From Entrophospora sp. SA101 (lineage: Eukaryota > Glomeromycota > Glomeromycetes > Entrophosporales > Entrophosporaceae), in the NCBI GenBank assembly GCA_958430865.1, contig CAUDNR010001511.1, positions 1-14,049 of the forward strand: a stretch of DNA of 14,049 nucleotides, written 5' to 3'. Below are positions 1 through 9,228 of the stretch, in pieces. A program made the position numbers and the translations under genes. The notes under the pieces were generated by a model. That model made no database searches. It worked only from the letters and a program-made list of their open reading frames with translations, and had not been told where the DNA came from. The stretch's first letter is position 1. Every line of letters begins with the position of its first letter.

Positions 1-687
1 ATTGTTGACAAAATGAATCAAACCCATATTTATTTCTACGTTATCAAATTCACGATTTTAATTGGTCAATCAACAAAATTGCATGGGTTAAATTTTTGTG
101 TTCCCTCCTGTTAATTTTGTGTTCCCAGTACGTTCTCTCCTGTAGGTACAAATATGGTCAGAATTTCCAATTGTAACTATAAATGGTTAAAAAAATGCAC
201 CTTCCTATGGTCTCAGCACAACCTTTCTTAATAAACGGTTTACTCGGATTACATATTACAATAATACCTTATAAACATTAATTGTTCTTTATTTTTAATA
301 ATCGCCGATCTTTTTTAATACTAAAAATTTGACAAGTTTTTTCTTTGTTGATCATTTATATTTTTGTAGAGTCACGTTGACCTATAATCATCCACTCTAA
401 ACTTATAAGTAATTATGCAGAAACCTCTTAAACATATCAAATTACATAATTGAGTTTATGAACAAAGTGGCTGAGGATAATATTTAAAAAAATTTACTAT
501 CGGATTTATAAAAATTTCAAAAAAAAATTTCAAAAAAAAAAATGCGCAAAATGTCTATAATAATAATTTTTTAAAAAAACGTCCGATATAAATCACATAA
601 AGTATAGAAGTTGTACTTTTCTAAAATATATAAAAATTTGCTTGTTTATTATAATAATAGTTATTATTTTTGGAGTTAAAAAAAGAG

Positions 688-746
688 CAAAATTCGGTCC
701 AAATTTGTACTGAATTTTGTTTCATTTAAGGGATAATATTTTACTG
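688..746 (+). repeat. Transposon-end-like palindrome plus TTTAAGGGATAAT motif
   Basis: Positions 688-719 form a 32-bp near-palindrome centred on CAAATTTG, with one mismatch and one G/T pair. It is followed at 725-737 by TTTAAGGGATAAT and at 739-746 by TTTTACTG. The same order, a palindrome around CCAAATTTGG and then TTTAAGGGATAAT, recurs at 13871-13906 on the same strand, and the second motif recurs inverted at 13568-13586. This suggests the terminal part of one DNA-transposon or MITE family. The family is not identified, and no matching opposite end is seen near this copy. Confidence 0.4.
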
Positions 747-1123
747 CCATTACAAAAGGATTTGTTAATAAAGTATCAACAAAGTAGATCTTTAGATAAA
801 AACGCGGCTCAATTTTCAATGAATTAATGAATTAAGGATTAAGGATTAAGGGTTGATGAATTATTTTCTATTACTAAAATATTTTTTTGGGAAGGAATTT
901 TTTTTTGTAAAATTTGGGTGTTGAATTGAAAACAAAATTAATTGTTTTGTTGTTTATAGAAAATGTGTTTGTAGATCAAATATGTAAAGGTTCGCTTTAT
1001 TTTTCGCTTTTTGTAAAAATTAATTAACTATAAAAATTTTAACAATTCTTTATTAGTATTAGTACTAGTGTTGCTATTTTGAAGAAGCGAAAGTCAAAAA
1101 CTAAAATTAAAAATTTATATGTC

Positions 1124-1193
1124 AAAACTAAATCAAAAGTCAAAGGTCAAAACTAGTTTCGACTTATGGCGAAACCTTTTGACTTTTAGTTTG
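1124..1193. repeat. Imperfect inverted repeat (hairpin-like)
   Basis: AAACTAAATCAAAAGTCAAAGG at the left is matched by the reverse complement of CCTTTTGACTTTTAGTTT at 1176-1193, allowing a 4-nt gap. The centre carries a further short partial palindrome (AACTAGTT, then TTTCGAC and a GCGAAACC-like match). It may be a small foldback element or a decayed MITE. No target duplication was found. Confidence 0.3.
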
Positions 1194-1919
1194 AAAACCA
1201 ACATTAAGGCAAATTTTTTTTGTTACGTAAGTGGAAAATTTAATAAATCTTTTACAAGTTAAAAAAATTAATATTTCTTTATTTAATTAAATAAATGTGA
1301 GTAAATTTTATGAATAAATTTAGAAATTAACGGTGGCTTGAAACATAATAAATAGTCGGCAAATTCAAATAGATCAATAGGTAAGCTAAACCAATTAAAT
1401 CATAGTAGTTTAAGTTTCCTTTTATCTTGTCAATGTCAGCATTAATGTTAATCTTAACTCGTATAAGTTAGACACAGCAATCAATTGTTTAAAGTACTTT
1501 ATAATAAATGATGACCAACATATCTAGTTTACATGACAAACCAAGAGATTTATGACATGAAGAAATTTTAATTGTACAAATATTTCTTGTTTATAATAAT
1601 TAATGGTTTTATTCACATTAGTGATGAATAAATTTTTTAATTTAAAAAAACCATTGTCTCACGGTCAAAATGGCAGTTAAAGCAATTTACATATAAAATT
1701 AAATATTAGAATCTCTCTTTATATATTAAATATGAATATAATTCTAACAATATTTTGAAGCACTTTATAAATTAGGCCCACAGATAAATATAGCTTTTGG
1801 GAAATAAAAAGTAATATATTTATGCGTTAAATTTATCTCTGCTTATAACTAATAGATTCTATGCATGATTGTATTATATTCGAGAAAGTAAAAGAAATTA
1901 AATTCTAGATGATACTCAC

Positions 1920-2003
1920 ACTCCAGATATTCTTCTTTTGCAGCTTTTACCATTCTCTGGTGCTTGACTCCAATGCCACAGATGCTCAATTTCTTTCAAT
2001 GTT
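1920..2003 (-). other. Possible exon relic, Sel1-repeat-like
   Basis: On the minus strand a frame reads GIGVKHQRMVKAAKEEYLE and then meets a good splice-donor consensus, GTGAGT (1919-1914). The GxGV spacing, the following KA and the terminal YL loosely resemble one Sel1-type helical repeat, a family heavily expanded in arbuscular mycorrhizal fungi. The frame is closed upstream by a TGA, so it would need an acceptor close by, for which only a weak AAAG is visible. The overlapping longer minus-strand frame at 1916-2113 shows no recognisable features. The assignment is a guess and could be chance. Confidence 0.15.
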
Positions 2004-2193
2004 TTTAGCAAATATAACAGCAAGGTTATTTTTCTCTTTTGGGAAGAGTAAATAGGCCAATGTAACATTGCATTGCACGTGAGATTTTTGAAAATTTTAT
2101 ATTTTATTAACATGACACATTTCCGTCATATTTCTACACAAAATAAAAAAAAAAATATAAATATAAATATAAAGTTATTGGATTATCACATGA

Positions 2194-2817
2194 TTAATTT
2201 GAATTATTATTATTATTATTATTATTATTCAAAATATCCGAAATATCTCTACCAATAGCATTTATAGTTTGAATTGCATCATTAAGACGCCGAGCTAAAA
2301 TACCATAATCATTCAAAATCCCAGAAAGGTTTTCATGAATGTTATTTAAATTTAGAAACATATGGTCAAGATGTCCATCTAATACATTATTACTTGAATT
2401 AATTAGTGCTTGATTATTTGGTTGAAGGTGATGATGGTTTGTTGCGTCATGATCTACCAAGTATGATTCGTGAGAATTCGAAATTGGAGGTTCTGTTTGT
2501 TGTTGTGTACCTTGAGAATGTTGTGAAGGAAAAGGTCGAGGTTGAGAATATTGCGAAATCAGGGATTGTTGTCCAAGAAGTAAAGGGAGCCCAGGTAAAG
2601 AAAGTTGAGATTGTGTTGAAAGTAGAAGTTGAGGATGTTCTGGGAAAACACCAAAAGGGTTATTATTAATGTTATTTTGAGAATTTCCGTTATCAGTGTT
2701 AAAGTTGTTACTATTATTATCATCACTGCTAATAATATTATTAATATTATTAGAATAAGTAGAATAAGTTGTTGAGGGAGTAGAATTAGTTTGTGGATTA
2801 CAAAAATGATCGTTCAT
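2194..2817 (-). CDS. Asn/Gln-rich coiled-coil protein of unknown function
   Basis: This single-exon frame encodes 207 residues, from ATG at 2817 to TAA at 2194-2196. Function is not recognised. Residues 1-53 are dominated by Asn, Ser and Thr. Residues 54-118 are rich in Leu, Gln, Pro and Ser. Residues 119-149 are polar with a small His cluster. Residues 150-195 form a strict heptad pattern: L150, M153, L157, I160, L164, I167, Y171, L174, L178, A181, I185, I188, I192, I195, alternating 3 and 4 apart for about seven heptads. This predicts a parallel oligomerising helix. Nine consecutive Asn plus Ser-Asn end the protein, encoded by an (ATT)9 microsatellite. No signal peptide or membrane segment is evident. 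A broken relative of the C-terminal part lies at 11268-11490, so this is a gene family. The upstream DNA is homopolymeric A/T. The frame is probably real because the heptads are intact and the homology is confined to it, but expression is unproven. Confidence 0.6.
   Translation of the reverse strand: MNDHFCNPQTNSTPSTTYSTYSNNINNIISSDDNNSNNFNTDNGNSQNNINNNPFGVFPEHPQLLLSTQSQLSLPGLPLLLGQQSLISQYSQPRPFPSQHSQGTQQQTEPPISNSHESYLVDHDATNHHHLQPNNQALINSSNNVLDGHLDHMFLNLNNIHENLSGILNDYGILARRLNDAIQTINAIGRDISDILNNNNNNNNNSN
2203..2229. repeat. (ATT)9 microsatellite inside coding sequence
   Basis: Nine perfect ATT units encode the poly-Asn tail on the minus strand. Slippage here would change tail length in steps of one Asn without shifting the frame. 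The stop codon lies just two codons beyond it. Confidence 0.85.
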
Positions 2818-4504
2818 TTTGTTTTAATAAAAAAAAATATTTTTTTTTTAAAAAAAAAAAATATAATTTTTAAAAAATTAGACAATTTTTTGTGGGGTTT
2901 ATATGCTTATTTATTAACCGACCAATCAATATAAATATTTTTTTATATACAAAACAATAATGAAAGTTAATGCAGTTCATTTAATATTTCATTCGAGTTT
3001 TATTAGTAATCATTGCCAATTATCAATCAAAGGAGCTTTTTTAAACAATAGACGCAAAAACATTGTGATTTTATATTAAAAGGAAAAGATTTAAAGCAGT
3101 GAGATTTAACCACTTTTTCCTTCCCTCTTCCTCACATTATATTGACACAAATTTGAGATTTTTTACAATTATGTTATAAATATGCGAACTCTAAAAAATT
3201 TTCCTTTTTTTTTTATTTTATTATTACTTTGGTTCGGTTCGACTCACTCACATAAATCAATGTATTTTTTAAAAAGACCAGTTCTTTCCTGTTAAGAGTT
3301 AATCAGTGTACCATTGAAGAGGAGCGTATCACGTTACATGTATTTTATAATAACCAAAATAGTTTACTTTGTACAGTTGGAAGAAATCTGGTGGCAATAA
3401 CGAAGATGATCGTGCTCACATCTTACAAAACATTATTTAAAAAATTGATTAGCAGAATATCATTGGCTTGGTCAACTTGATCAATAATTCAAAGATTTCA
3501 ATAATACAGAAAATTTATACATATTAAGGTGCACGAGATTTAAATAATAACTCTTTATATATTATGTATGTTATTGTGTATTAATTTACTATTACATCTT
3601 TTTATTCTTTTCAGTCATTTCATTTGGTTCAGAATAGTTTAAAAATCTTTTTATGGATAGATAGATCGATAATTTATATGTGAAGAGTATTGTAAAATCG
3701 AAAAAGTGCCACTTAGAAGAAAATGGCGCTGCACACACTAATCAATACCATTTCAAACTTTGTCTATTTTTATTTTTATCTTCATATCAAGTTTGAGTTT
3801 AGATTTTTATTAGTATCAAAGCTTACCCTAAATTTCATTCATTTAGATAATAACATCCAAATTTGTTGATCTAGATATTTCAATTTCTGCAATTTCTGTC
3901 AACCATATGGATAAAATAGCATTAACCCGTTTAGCAAATTATTTTCTTTGTTGATAAGGATATTGCATGCTATTCCAAATTATTCTTCAAAGTATACTGA
4001 CCGGTCACGTAATTTCAATAGTCAATGATTGGATTTTTAACTATTCCATTTGGTTCAATATTATACATGACGTCAAAAGAATTTCACAATTGAATTTTCT
4101 TGTGTGATTGGCAAAAATCATTACTAATTAACGAAATTGCAAAAATGGCAAAAAATTGCCGATTGACAAACTTTATTCTTTTTATGTATAAAGATATCAG
4201 AAAACTAAGCTAGTTAAGAACTTGTTTCAATTTTTTTTTATCTTGGATAAACAATACATTTATATGATTTTTGTCGTCCGCGCAAATTCATCACCCATAA
4301 TACTATGTATTATCCGATTGATTTATGTATAAATTAATTTATTATATTTATCCTAATTGATACTTTTTGCTTATTATCATCACTCATCCTTTTTTGAACA
4401 CTCAATCTTTTATACCTCCTGAAATTTCACGAAAATATTTTAAGATCAAATAATTAATTTTGTATCTAATTTAAAAATTAACTTTGATTTCTATTCTGAG
4501 CTAA
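2818..4504. other. Non-coding stretch, low complexity
   Basis: The stretch begins with long A and T runs at 2826-2876, immediately 5' of the minus-strand gene. I find no frame with a convincing family match. A short plus-strand coding-like patch around 3380-3500 is interrupted by stops and was not assigned. A perfect 10-bp palindrome, TGACCGGTCA, lies at 3998-4007. A GGTTCGACTC at about 3231 resembles a tRNA B box but has no partner A box or cloverleaf. Confidence 0.5.
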
Positions 4505-4530
4505 CGGGCAAACAGCACTATTAAGCTATT
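4505..4530 (+). repeat. Left inverted repeat of recombinase element
   Basis: Two blocks, CGGGCAA and CACTATTAAGCTATT, are separated by ACAG. Both are found inverted at 7015-7037. Conservation of both blocks in order makes chance similarity unlikely. Confidence 0.6.
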
Positions 4531-4699
4531 TCTGGTCGCCTTGTTATTTTAAGTACAAAATGACATCATTATGATTTATACTATTTATACAACATTTATA
4601 TAAGATATAATTAAATCATGTTATTAATTATTCAATTATGTTATGCAAATTTCCATCATTTCATTGATAATATAAATTAAACCATTTAAATTAAACCAT

Positions 4700-6937
4700 T
4701 TAAAGATGCAAATTTATTGTACAATTCTGAAAATTCCCTTGAAGAAATCGTTGAAGTATTTCATTTTTCTGTAAACCAGATACGCTTGTTGAAGTAGGTG
4801 TATTAATTGATGTATCAGTATTGGTCAAGGAAATATTTGTTGATTCAGTAAGAGTTTTTGAGCAGTCAAGTTCAATTGATGGAGAGTATCAGTTTGGGAG
4901 AATGATTGAGCAAGAGCTTAATAGAAAAAATAATCATATAATAATAAATCAGAAATAATATACAGTATATTATTAAATCATGAAAATAATATATACCTTG
5001 TCTTTGTAATAATGATTTTGCTGTTGTAAAAGAACTTGCAAAAGTAAGGTTGCTATTATGGTGATTATTATGTAAAATTGTTTCATCGGAAGTAGTATGT
5101 TGTTGGGATGTAGTATTTTGTTGATCAGATTCATCATTTTTGTCTATAAATTTTTATTTTTGTGTGGATCAGAATGAATAGGGATCAACGAATTGATTTT
5201 GGATTAGCGAATAATTTTGGTTAAAGAAGATAAAAAGTTTTAAATAAAAAATTTTTATTTTATTTATTTAGTTTTATTTAGTCGAAACTAATTAACTTGT
5301 AACAAAGTTGCTTTTACATTAGGTCGAAATCAAGTTCTTTATATACATGTTCATTTACATGTTAGCCCGAATTGCGCGAATCCGCTCGGTTTGGGCGAAT
5401 CCGCCCGTTCCGGGAGAATCGTCATTAATCTCTATTACTATTAAATAAAGTTAAATAAATATGAATGTGGTACGGATTGATTAATAATAAATGGATATAC
5501 GGTAACACAAATTCAGATGATAATAAATATTATACACGTTATTTGATAAATAAATAGAAAATAAAAATAGAAATAATAAAATAGATAGATTAAATAAAAT
5601 AATAATAGAAATAAAATTTAATTTGACCCGAAATTAAAGGATTCGGCCAAATTATCGTCGACATCTGATCCTGGTAACAATATATAAAAAAAAATAAAGT
5701 AAAACATACCATTTATTGCATCTAAAACCCTGTAATTCCTTGATGTTGTATGACTGTTTTTGGTCGTTCATATGCTGCAAGTCCTTGTTGTAATTTATGT
5801 CGTGTAATAGACATTACAACTGTATCACTCTAAACCTAATTCTTTAAGAACTTGAACTGATGTTTTACGTCCAGAATGATTACTGATATGTTGATGAAAA
5901 AGATCCAAACCAGCATCTTCACATATAGAATGGAAGAGATTTTCAATTTTTTTTTGTGCATATGGTTGATTGAAATACCATTGAGCGTTGAATAAAACTT
6001 AAAGATAAAATTTTATCAAGTTAAATAAATTATAAATGAAATAATAAATGAAATAATAATAAAGATTAAATATAATTTACTATTGTCTACTTGACATGGT
6101 TTTAAGTAAAAATTAGCTAGTGCTGTTGTTGATCTTTTTGTAAAATAAAACTCATAATCATTAATAATATCTTTTATATTAGGAAGACTAATGACTTTTA
6201 GCTTGTGCTTCTGGATTATCTAAACTACGTCGATTTGTTTTGGATTTAAAAAGTTGAATATCTATTCTTCCATCACATCGTTTGAGAAAGTTATTTATTT
6301 TTAGAGTTTGATGTTCTCCTCCACGAAGTGCTAACAATATAGAATTATAAAAAAATATGTGCCTTAAAAATCCTTCAGGGGTGGTTTTTTGAAAACTTGG
6401 GTGAGAAAGAATCATACGAACTTCTTGCAAGGCAATACCATCAGCTTCATTATGTTCATCAAGTCATTTAGATGTGAGGGTTTTTAATTTTCCATTTAGA
6501 GTTTCATTAAATAAATAAAATGCTTTTGGATTAAGAAGATCAATTGGTTTTGGAAGCACAGATTTTTCATTGAGATGTCTCCAAAGAGCAGCTGCACAAT
6601 TTTGGATTGATGATGCATGGTAAGGAGTTCTGTCTATTTTTTTCATTGCAAGAATAAACTTGGACAATTGATCTTCTAGAATATTTTTGTCATCAATCTC
6701 TTCAATCTTTCTGGAATACCCAACATCAGCACGAAATAGTTCAAGAACTTTATTCCAACTTTTGGTCGAATTATGGGTGGCCTGAACTCTTCCTGAATTT
6801 CGCAGTTGCCGAAGATCTTCAGTACTTGATTCAGTGTAGGTAAATATCTAAAAATAATATATTGGAGGAATAAATAGTAAATATATTGTTAGTATTAGAA
6901 TAGAAAAATAAATAAATAATACCTTTTTTTTTGGCAT
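4700..6937 (-). pseudogene. Crypton-like tyrosine recombinase (DUF3504 type), decayed
   Basis: Tyrosine recombinases of this family cut and rejoin DNA through a Tyr nucleophile. Five exons can be traced: 6937-6923 (ATG, MPKKK), 6847-6081, 5997-5710, 5143-4997 and 4916-4700. Introns are 75, 83, 566 and 80 nt, all GT-AG and in compatible phase, and intron 1 carries a CTAAC-type branch site. The N-terminal helical domain is followed by the catalytic core: Arg in LRGGEH (6323-6325), Lys in KSKTNRR, HSGR (His 5876-5878, Arg 5867-5869), His in ITRH (5797-5799) and Tyr in AAYERP (5770-5772). All the usual catalytic residues survive. The Gln/Asn/Thr-rich tail ends in an NCTINLHL-type motif. Lesions are a TGA at 6464-6466, a frameshift near 6191, another near 5829, one in the C run at 5728-5730, and one near 4860. 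No intact product is possible. The family call is firm; the last two exons are less certain. Confidence 0.85.
5145..5709 (-). other. Oversized intron 3, probably carrying an insertion
   Basis: The intron runs from donor GTATGT (5709) to acceptor TATAG (5144) and is 566 nt, against 75-83 nt for the gene's other introns. It joins exons in phase to read LDAIN, then DKNDESD, allowing for one lost base upstream. It contains a patch unusually rich in G+C for the window at about 5366-5420, with two similar units, GCGCGAATCCGCTCGG and GGGCGAATCCGCCCGT. GGATCAGA at 5167-5174 is found inverted at about 5664-5671, so a roughly 500-bp element may have inserted. The inverted match is short and could be chance. 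Confidence 0.4.
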
Positions 6938-7014
6938 ATAAAATAAATGATAAAAGAAAAAAATGCAAATATCATTAATATAATTAAACTTTAATAAACA
7001 GTGACGTTTGAAAG

Positions 7015-7037
7015 AATAGCTTAATAGTGATTGCCCG
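7015..7037 (-). repeat. Right inverted repeat of recombinase element
   Basis: The reverse complement reads CGGGCAA, one T, then CACTATTAAGCTATT, matching 4505-4530 apart from a 3-nt shorter spacer. It lies 78 nt upstream of the recombinase start codon. Confidence 0.6.
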
Positions 7038-8210
7038 ATAACATTGATATTGGCCGCTGCGCTCCCAATATCTTATACATAAAGATGAATAATACTTTCA
7101 CGAGCTAATTCATTACTACATTAATAATAACAGGAGTAATAGATTACATTCGATTTAAAATATAAAATGGATAATAATATAAATAATATATAAATACAAA
7201 TATGGAAAATTAAAATAATAATAATAATAATAATAAAATATGGTTTGTTGTGCGTAACTTCTAATATTTTTGTGTATCGTACGTAATATCAGACTTTCAC
7301 GATCACTCTTTCACAATATATATATATATGGATTAGTATTTCTATTCATTATACAATATTTATTCGAATTGTTTATAACACAAGTCAAGCTTAATATTTG
7401 AATTATTCGTTTTATTCGTTTTTTATTCAAACAAAAAAAAAATTTTAAAAAATGCTTTTAATATGGATGACAGATGATGGCCTGGTCAAATACTAACAGC
7501 TTAGTGCGAAATATAGGGTTTGGGCCAATTTGAAATAAAAATACTATTCATCCTTTTATAATTATTTTGAAAATTATTTTTAATATTAAGTGAAAAAATG
7601 TATGGAAACTTCAGTAAGGGTTTATATATGTACTAATACTCATATGGTTATTTTGGGCTCAATGGACAATCATCGACTGCTTCTTCTCTTGGATAATTCC
7701 TTCATTAAGGAATTAGAACGGGGTTTCCTTTGATTATAATGATTATAATGATTATAGTAATATTATATATATATATATAAGCATAATGGAAATTTGAAAT
7801 GTTACACTAATTTTTTATATTGTGCAACGTAACTTTACAATACATGGCAAACATTCTGGCAATAAAAAGTAAGTGATAAACTGGATTTGAATTGGATCTG
7901 AACTTGATCTCCAATTTAGAGAGGTAACAACTATATACTGGGTGAAGTTTCAGGAGCAATGAGTTCTGTATGACATTTCGTGTAACAACAAACTTCCACT
8001 ATGCTATATATATATTGCGAAAAAATAAATGCATGATTGTTTTTTGTTGTTTATCAAAAATATCATTCAAAAGGTCTGTTTCCTTTCTTTGTAATTATAT
8101 TTCCAGCTGACGAAACAACTTCTCGAATGGTACCGTGCTTACCGGTATAGTCAAGTAAATTCTTGCTCGCACAGCAAGATTTGGCAAAACTATTTGAATA
8201 TCAGAAATCG
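7038..8210. other. Non-coding stretch with simple repeats and hairpins
   Basis: No coding sequence is recognised. Visible structure includes an inverted repeat GATATTGG/CCAATATC (7046-7053 and 7065-7072, G+C-rich loop) and an (ATA)n tract at 7213-7235. There are AT dinucleotide runs at 7316-7329 and about 7764-7779, and 10-nt TGATTATAAT units at about 7731-7758. A perfect 9-bp stem TAATTCCTT/AAGGAATTA with a 4-nt loop lies at 7694-7715. Confidence 0.6.
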
Positions 8211-8211
8211 A

Positions 8212-8219
8212 ACCTATAT
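8212..8219 (+). repeat. Left 8-bp target duplication of hAT element
   Basis: ACCTATAT lies directly outside the left terminus and is repeated exactly at 9251-9258. The uninterrupted pre-insertion site would read ..AATCGA, ACCTATAT, TCGAATATCTG.., joining two parts of an older repeat. Confidence 0.85.
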
Positions 8220-8280
8220 TAGAGGTTGGAATCGTCCAAAAAATCCTTAGTCGACTACTAGTTGGTCAAAGTTTCTTTTA

Positions 8281-8659
8281 TGGTGCGAATCATCTAAAGA
8301 CATCACGTACTGCGCCACTGACGAATTTTTTTGTGCCGATCTTGCTTTATAAAGAACTCAATATATAAAAATAAATCGACATTGTCACGTGAATCATCGG
8401 TAAATCGTGAAAATAATCGGTAAATCGTGGTTTAGACAGTTGCCGAAATTTCAAATAACATAGTAAAAGTTGCCCAACTTTAAGCCATTATAACTTTTTA
8501 TTTTACTAAATAAATCAAAAAAAACTTTCTATTACATTATTTCTCATGTCAAAAAGATTGCAAAAATAGAGAGTTTTTGGTAAAATGGCCCATATTTAAT
8601 AAAGTATCAGCATTTAAAGATTGCCAACATTTTGTGATGTCTTTAGATGATCGGCACTA
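8281..8659. mobile_element. Nested TA-flanked MITE (Tc1/mariner-like)
   Basis: The 26-bp inverted termini differ at three positions. Their inner 18 bp, ATCATCTAAAGACATCAC, are perfect (8289-8306 against 8634-8651). TA lies immediately outside both ends (8279-8280 and 8660-8661), the target duplication used by Tc1/mariner elements. The 379-bp interior has no open frame. It holds a direct repeat ATCGGTAAATCGTG near 8396-8430, and GTGCCGATC at 8333-8341 is found inverted at 8648-8656. It lies wholly inside the hAT element, so it inserted later or travelled with it. Confidence 0.75.
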
Positions 8660-8698
8660 TATTCGACTAATTAGTCGACTAAATTTTTTTAATACTAG

Positions 8699-8730
8699 CG
8701 TGTAGCCATTTGCTTCGCAAAATGGTCACG
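8699..8730 (+). other. Hairpin with TTCG loop inside hAT element
   Basis: CGTG at 8699-8702 pairs with CACG at 8727-8730, and GCCATTTGC pairs with GCAAAATGGT around a TTCG loop at 8714-8717, with one bulge. It lies 11 nt from the end of the BED-exon frame, in the part of the element away from the transposase start. It could be a subterminal structure or a terminator-like foldback; a role is not shown. Confidence 0.35.
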
Positions 8731-8741
8731 GGAATAACATC

Positions 8742-9041
8742 CTATTTAGAATATTCATTCTGTTTCATTATTATTAACTTGCAGATTACAAATTCATCTC
8801 CATTTGAATCTTTAATTTTCTCGAAATACTTCCATACGAAGCTATATGTTATAATTCGTTTTTTTAAAGGTCTGGAACCACTGCTTGAGCTCGAAGCCAA
8901 CGAATTGTTGGAATGATTTGACCTTGTATCAATGTTTATTATTTCGCATGGATAATTATCGCCAACACCAGCACCAACACCACCATTATCATCTTCTTCA
9001 TAATATTGATACTCCGCATATTTATTTTTATTATTTTCCAT
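8742..9041 (-). pseudogene. hAT transposase first exon with BED zinc finger, truncated
   Basis: From the ATG at 9041 the frame gives 99 residues. The N-terminus is acidic and Tyr-rich, residues 19-28 are Gly-rich, residues 41-56 are a Ser/Asn run, and a basic PLKKR precedes the start of a BED finger. The core residues are W70 and F73 in SFVWKYF and C87 in FVIC. BED fingers bind transposon ends in hAT and related transposases. After C87 a GTTAAT donor-like site (8778) suggests the true exon ends there, with the remaining frame being intron. The second Cys, the His residues, the RNase-H-like core and the dimerisation domain are all missing. Its position, reading inward from the 9250 terminus, fits the 5' end of the parent hAT gene. 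A product would lack catalysis but might still bind DNA only if the finger were completed elsewhere. Confidence 0.65.
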
Positions 9042-9122
9042 TATTTTATTTTTAAATTTTTTTGTACCACAAAAAACATTTTCATTTATAATTGGCCAGA
9101 CAATAATAATAATAATTAGTAT

Positions 9123-9228
9123 TAGTCGACTAAATAATCGACTAAAATAGTCGACTAAAATAAAACAACTAAAGTAGTCGACTATTAGTTGTTTAAAAAA
9201 AAAGTTAGTTGACTAAATTAGTCGACTA
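9123..9228. repeat. Cluster of TAGTCGACTA palindromes (hAT subterminal repeats)
   Basis: Perfect 10-bp copies lie at 9123-9132, 9148-9157, 9175-9184 and 9219-9228, with near copies at about 9136 and 9206. Two more perfect copies lie elsewhere in the element, at 8248-8257 and 8672-8681. Short subterminal motif arrays are typical transposase-binding regions of hAT elements. Here the array sits between the 5' terminus and the transposase ATG. Confidence 0.7.

Larger units (their letters stand above)
1..1915. other. Non-coding A+T-rich stretch
   Basis: No reading frame with recognisable protein similarity was found on either strand. The stretch holds a short imperfect direct duplication at about 92-148 (two versions of an AATTTTTGTGTTCCC..CTCCTG unit), a run of ATTAAGG-type heptamers at about 830-853, and the two repeat features listed separately (688-746 and 1124-1193). 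Everything else looks like neutral A+T-rich spacer with homopolymer runs. Confidence 0.6.
4505..7037. mobile_element. Tyrosine-recombinase (Crypton-like) element with inverted repeats
   Basis: The decayed recombinase gene at 4700-6937 is bracketed by matching inverted sequences. On the left, CGGGCAA (4505-4511), a 4-nt spacer, then CACTATTAAGCTATT (4516-4530). On the right, their exact reverse complements, AATAGCTTAATAGTG (7015-7029), one nucleotide, then TTGCCCG (7031-7037). The span is about 2.5 kb and encloses the gene with 195 nt on the left and 78 nt on the right. Typical Cryptons are described as lacking terminal inverted repeats, so the boundaries are my inference. A target duplication is not clear: only a TAA near both edges is visible, which may be chance. 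Confidence 0.5.

Noticed and set aside
830..853. ATTAAGG heptamers resembling a degenerate telomere repeat
   Set aside because: There are only about three units, they lack the TTAGGG sequence, and they sit in ordinary spacer DNA.
2073..2258. Plus-strand open frame ending in a Tyr run
   Set aside because: The Tyr run is the complement frame of the ATT microsatellite and the rest is low-complexity A/T; it overlaps the intact minus-strand gene.
2406..2669. Plus-strand 87-codon frame inside the 2194-2817 gene
   Set aside because: It is antisense to the coiled-coil protein gene. Its Val/Glu/Lys-rich translation is a by-product of the opposite strand's Gln/Ser/Leu/Asn codons.
3229..3245. GGTTCGACTC resembling a tRNA T-arm / B box
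   Set aside because: No A box, acceptor stem or cloverleaf could be formed around it in the upstream 80 nt.
3380..3520. Coding-like words on the plus strand (YSWKKSGGNNEDD.., AEYHWLGQLDQ)
   Set aside because: They lie in different frames with stops between them, and no family or splice sites support joining them.
8710..8916. Plus-strand 68-codon frame in the hAT element
   Set aside because: It is antisense to the BED-finger exon, which has recognisable conserved residues.
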